NCBI GenBank assembly: GCA_946894095.1
Contig: OX335652.1
Coordinates: 11,059,001 to 11,123,000 of the forward strand
Direction: 5' to 3'
DNA from: Incurvaria masculella
Taxonomy: Eukaryota > Arthropoda > Insecta > Lepidoptera > Incurvariidae
Length of the DNA stretch: 64,000 nt
This document shows, one piece after another, positions 60,398-64,000 of the stretch. Position 1 is the first letter of the stretch. Every line of letters starts with the position of its first letter. Position numbers and translations under genes: made by a program. The notes beneath the pieces are model-generated. The model was given only the letters and a program-made list of their open reading frames with translations. It ran no database searches and was not told the origin of the DNA.

Positions 60398-60493
60398 CGC
60401 ATCCGGGACCACTTGCTCCTCGGGCCAGGAGCCCAGCGGGATCAGGAAGAGCGCCAGCGTGACGCGTGCGACCGGTCGCGCGTCCCACTCGAT

Positions 60494-60530
60494 ACTGGCG
60501 CCGCGCGACCCCGCGCACGTTTTTATCAAT
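60494..60530 (-). promoter_or_regulatory. Egr core promoter: TATA-like box and initiator
   Basis: On the minus strand TGATAAAAAC at about 60530-60521 is a TATA-like element. About 30 nt downstream lies CCAGTAT, an insect-type initiator with A at 60496. This predicts a 5'UTR of about 99 nt before ATG 60397. Inferred from spacing and motif only. Confidence 0.5.
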
Positions 60531-60542
60531 GGAGCCGCGGTC

Positions 60543-60552
60543 CCATATTCGG
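60543..60552 (-). promoter_or_regulatory. CArG-like serum response element upstream of Egr
   Basis: CCATATTCGG (plus strand) differs at one position from the CC(A/T)6GG consensus and from the classic SRE core CCATATTAGG. It lies just upstream of the TATA-like box. Vertebrate EGR genes are driven by SRF through such boxes. Confidence 0.5.
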
Positions 60553-60605
60553 TAGCGGCGCGCGCCGCTCGACCAATGAGGAGGCGCGGCGGCCCCCCTC
60601 CGGCG

Positions 60606-60613
60606 TGACGTCA
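60606..60613. promoter_or_regulatory. Perfect CRE (TGACGTCA) upstream of Egr
   Basis: A consensus palindromic cAMP-response element about 110 bp upstream of the predicted Egr start site, embedded in GC-rich sequence. CREB-type input is typical of immediate-early genes. Confidence 0.6.
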
Positions 60614-61621
60614 CGCGGGAGGACCGCCCGGCGCCGCCCACCTCCCCTCCCGGCCGCCCCCCACCTCCAGCGGTCTCCTCATTCAAGCGAGAGGCTCGGA
60701 CCGCGAGCGTCGCGGCGAAGCCTCCGTGCGTCGTCTCCTCGGAGGGAACCCCCTCCGCCCTCCTCCGCACACACCGCGCCTCGACTCCGTCGCGCAGCGC
60801 TTGCGTGTTGCCGTTCGAGACACACAATAACAAACCGAAATTGCGGTGAAAGATTGTCTTGAGTGAAATTAATACACTGAGCAAATATAAACATAGGTAA
60901 ACATGAGTAAAACAATAGGACAAGGTGTTTGTGATCCGATAAATTCTAAAAAGTTATTTAAACTAGTGGCTCTCTGAGCTGTAGATCTGGCGAGTTTGTC
61001 TTTCCATAACTTAAAGCTGAATAAATGTTCATTCCATATAATTTTTCGAACCATCTCAGAAAATTTCACGAGAATCAGTTGAGAAATGCGACTAGAGGAG
61101 CCTTCGACAGCCTTACGAAAGATATTTTGCCGGAGATGTTTCGCTCTGTCAATTGATTTTCATGAATTATTTTTTTTATTGTTAAGGTATCGGTAATTAC
61201 TATTAAATAATAATTGCAAAGTATCCAGCCGTGAACTGCCATATTTCCGCCCGCCCTAACTGCGCTAGGATCATAGGCCTAGAACGTGCTATGCTAGGTC
61301 TGTGGCTAGGACATTATCTCTTTTGATTTTCTTTCTTTCAAATAAGTCTTTTTACACATAGACATTGTATTTTACATATCACCACACCGCATCCCTGGCG
61401 GACTAGGGTACAGATGGTAGAGCGCTTATCTTACTTCCAGGAGGTATGGTCCAAACCGAGGTCCAAACGTTTAGCATGTTTGGAGCACAAAAATTAGATA
61501 ATTTTTTTTTGTAAGACTTATAAAAATTATCCTCTCCACACATTTTGTGTGTAGGTATTTAGAAAAACTTCACTTTTTAAATGCTCTTCTGAAGAATTTC
61601 ATTTGGTCATCATATAATCTT
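60614..61621. other. Egr upstream region: GC-rich to about 60830, then AT-rich
   Basis: 60614-60830 is GC-rich promoter-like sequence with overlapping frames that I read as compositional. From 60830 on it is AT-rich. Around 61390-61450 GGGTACAGATGGTAGAGCGC resembles a tRNA box A and could be a SINE relic, without a clear box B. Confidence 0.4.
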
Positions 61622-61775
61622 AGAGCCGAGTGCACAAAAGGACAAAACATCAAAATCAACGTCAACGTAACATTAAACAACTCACTTTGTATGGACAGTA
61701 TTTAATGCGGTTCACTAAAAGTGACGTGTTTGAACATTGATTAACTCAGCCGTCTCTTCGTGCAATCGGGGCTTA
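61622..61775 (-). repeat. Palindromic MITE, family A copy 3
   Basis: GCCGAGTGCACAAAAGGAC at the left and CGTCTCTTCGTGCAATCGGGG at the right are the family A ends. The interior GGTTCACTAAAAGTGACGTG is the complement of the copies at 13.4 and 30.2 kb. Confidence 0.7.
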
Positions 61776-62389
61776 CTCTTACTGGTTATGACAAACGCTA
61801 TATAAAAAAATCTATAAACATGGTTACTAAAAATACGAAAATCGAATCCTTTGTTTTGGAACGTTTTAACTGAAATGAAATTGTTTTTTTAAATTAACTT
61901 TTATATTATAACTGTAATTATTTTAAGGCAAGTTTTTGCTGCCTCTATGGTTCCCAATAGGTACATTGTTATAATAGGCAAAGTAGAAAAAGCACCATAT
62001 CTATGTATGAATATTAGCTCTCCACAAATTTAACTTTTTATCAGAAAGTGTGAAGTTTTGAGCAAAAGTAATTAGTTTGTTCACAACTACATTTTTCTGT
62101 TTGATTTAAATTAAGAATTTTAGCCATTTATCACTTCTTATTACTAGTAGTGCAAAATGTGTAGTGTAGATGTAGAGTAGATACAAAACGTGCGAGTTGA
62201 CTTTTGAATAACTGATCCCATAAATAGTTTAAAATATTGGTCAAAAGCAGTTCTAGTTTTTTGTGATCCCATTTAGGTAATAAATTGCAAAGATCCTTTG
62301 CAGTAAAGCCTTATGTAAGCTTAGTACGGAATTAAAATTTATTATCGCTGATTATCAGTCATTGAGCACGCTCTATTTTCGCATATATA

Positions 62390-62830
62390 TTGATTCATAT
62401 GTATTTTAAATTCTAAGAAGGTGAAGCAATTTCTTACATCAAAGCAAAAGTACTTAGTCTTTATTACGCACGTAAGAAAGTTGTTACCCAACCAGTGCGC
62501 TCCTAGAAAAGGCATCTCTATAGAACTGGGCCGTGCCATCAGCAAATGTAATGATGTTTCACATTATTTTTAATGATTTTAGCTTTTTCATAAATATGAA
62601 ATAGAGTCGGTCTGAGCACGCTATCTTGAGGTACTCCTAAATTTAAATCAGAACGATCACTTAAAACGTAGTTCATGTTTACTAATTGATTCAGAGGCGT
62701 AGGGTAGGAGTTAATCCACGCAAGATAATTGTGCCAATTCCGTAAATTTTTTAGATAGTGTTTCATGGATATGATAACAAACGCTTTGGAAACATCAAAG
62801 AATACCGATACACAAGCTTGACAGTATCGT
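62390..62830 (-). mobile_element. Non-LTR reverse transcriptase relic
   Basis: Minus-strand frames read FFDVSKAF (motif A), GVPQDSVLRPTLFHIY (motif B) and FADGTAQF (the YADD box with Gly in place of the second Asp), with frame changes between. A lone RT fragment of jockey/CR1-like type, inactive. Confidence 0.7.
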
Positions 62831-63519
62831 CCGAAGATATTTTAGCTATAAACCTAAAGTAGTTACTTGACAATAATTTCTTACTTTCGGTTACTACTTT
62901 CTTTTACTTAACTTAGTTACTCTTACTTAAGTTTATTGCACACAAAAAAGTTAATAACGAAATAAACATCTCAATATTTTCATGTTGTTAGAATCATTGA
63001 TAATATGACATGAGATGATATAAGTTTACAAAAGATCGCGTTGAAAACTGTGTTTCAAAAGTTGTAGGTAATTCTGCCTTTACGATTACATAAATCAAAC
63101 TTGGATTACATCCACGTTTAAAGTTAGGCTCTCCAACTCTGAACAAGACGTGTCTAGGGAAAATGTTTTTAAACTGAATAGTAATATTTTTTTTAAATAT
63201 CCATCCAACAGTCAAAATAAGTCAACCATGAAAACGAAAATACATACGAAAATAACAACCGTGCCCATTACTTTTGCAAAATCTGAAAAATGAAAAAAAA
63301 AGCATATTCTCAGTATTATTGTTTTTATTGAATGGCTATGAATTCGATAGGAAATTAAATACTAATAATCAATAAGTACGTAAGCCTACGTAAGTACCTT
63401 ACCTTCAATACCGACGTTGAACGTTAAGGCGAAATTTAAAAAGTCTACGCTCATTTTAATAAAAAATACGCGGTATTGTATTGAAAAAGTTAAGAACGTG
63501 AGCGTTTAGTATGTGCAGC

Positions 63520-63780
63520 AGCCCCCTCGCTCCGGCACGCGCGTCGGCGTCAACAGATGCGCGATCGAACTGCACCGACTAACCCAATTATCATGTAAGA
63601 CGCGATAAAGAAAAATAACAAACCCACGATTTCGCCGCGGCTAAAGTTAGCCGGCTATTAGCGGCGCGCGGGTGTCGGCGAGTCAGGGCTATTCCCGGCG
63701 CGGCGATCAGCTGGCGGCCGCGGCCGCCGCACGCAGCAGCGGCCGCGGCGGGGACCGGCTCGGCTCCCGTGTATTCGTAA
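63520..63780. other. GC-rich island of unknown role
   Basis: Strongly GC-rich sequence with clustered GCGGCCGC-like units (about 63711-63752) and TCGGCG repeats, flanked by AT-rich DNA. No supported coding frame. It could be a promoter or enhancer. Confidence 0.35.
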
Positions 63781-63924
63781 GAGCCGACTGATGCCCGTCT
63801 CCACCACTTCTAGCTACAAAAATCCCAAAGTTACCTTTTGGTTACACTTTGTAAATATGCAATGTAACCGAAAGTTACTTATCGGATTTTAGGTAACTGG
63901 AGGTGGTGAAAACAGGGGTAAGGG

Positions 63925-64000
63925 ATTCGTCGTCCGCGGTTCGGATTCCACGTAAAGCTGTAGGTTAGATGGGGTTTATTCCGATAGACTTGAATGAATG
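63925..64000 (+). repeat. SINE body fragment, cut by the window end
   Basis: GGATTCGTCGTCCGCGG, TTCGGATTCCACGTAAAGC and GATGGGGTTTATTCCG, ending CTTGAATGAATG. These are the forward body motifs of the common SINE. Confidence 0.6.

Overview
The window is AT-rich animal DNA with intron-containing genes embedded in dense transposon debris. The gene set and repeat types point to a lepidopteran (moth or butterfly): Su(var)3-9 nested in eIF2gamma as in holometabolous insects, a lepidopteran-looking dispersed repeat with a TCCGCTGTCCGTC-type core, and TTAGG telomere-type units. Five host genes can be modelled exon by exon with consistent splice phases: Cul5 (+, 113-5448), eIF2gamma (-, 7007-29434), Su(var)3-9 (-, sharing the first two eIF2gamma coding exons, private exon 24408-25975), TAPT1 (+, 41421-49031) and an Egr/stripe-type zinc-finger factor (-, 56320-60397).

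Layout. 1-5.5 kb: Cul5, apparently complete (777 aa). 5.5-7 kb: short convergent intergenic stretch with a 5S-headed SINE. 7-29.4 kb: eIF2gamma, nine coding exons and 472 aa, with introns filled by SINEs, MITEs and LINE pieces; the 10.7-kb intron 2 holds the Su(var)3-9 exon. 29.4-41.4 kb: the interval between the divergent eIF2gamma/Su(var)3-9 and TAPT1 starts, most of it taken up by two large insertions. The first is a 4.1-kb Transib-type (RAG1-like) DNA transposon at 31325-35437, with 5-bp CGGCG target duplications and very long inverted repeats. The second is a 5.2-kb apparently intact non-LTR retrotransposon at 36169-41372, with a 14-bp target duplication, sitting 34 bp upstream of the TAPT1 start codon. 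41.4-49 kb: TAPT1, ten coding exons and 605 aa, with a deleted mariner in intron 8. 49-56 kb: gene-poor, MITE-rich. 56-60.4 kb: the very GC-rich two-exon Egr gene, with CRE-, CArG-, TATA- and Inr-like motifs upstream. 60.4-64 kb: intergenic, with LINE and MITE relics and a GC-rich patch.

Functions. Cul5 is a ubiquitin-ligase scaffold. eIF2gamma is the GTP-binding subunit of the initiator-tRNA carrier. Su(var)3-9 is the H3K9 methyltransferase of heterochromatin and starts from the same promoter as eIF2gamma. TAPT1 is a multipass membrane protein. Egr/stripe is an immediate-early transcription factor. They form no pathway together; only eIF2gamma and Su(var)3-9 are mechanistically linked.

The most notable things are: the Transib element, which keeps counterparts of the RAG1 D-D-E triad and of its zinc-binding Cys and His residues although its reading frame is broken; a SINE family whose shared body carries either a tRNA-like or a 5S-rRNA-like promoter head; and the young LINE inserted in the TAPT1 leader. 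All comparisons were made by eye from the sequence; no database search was run.
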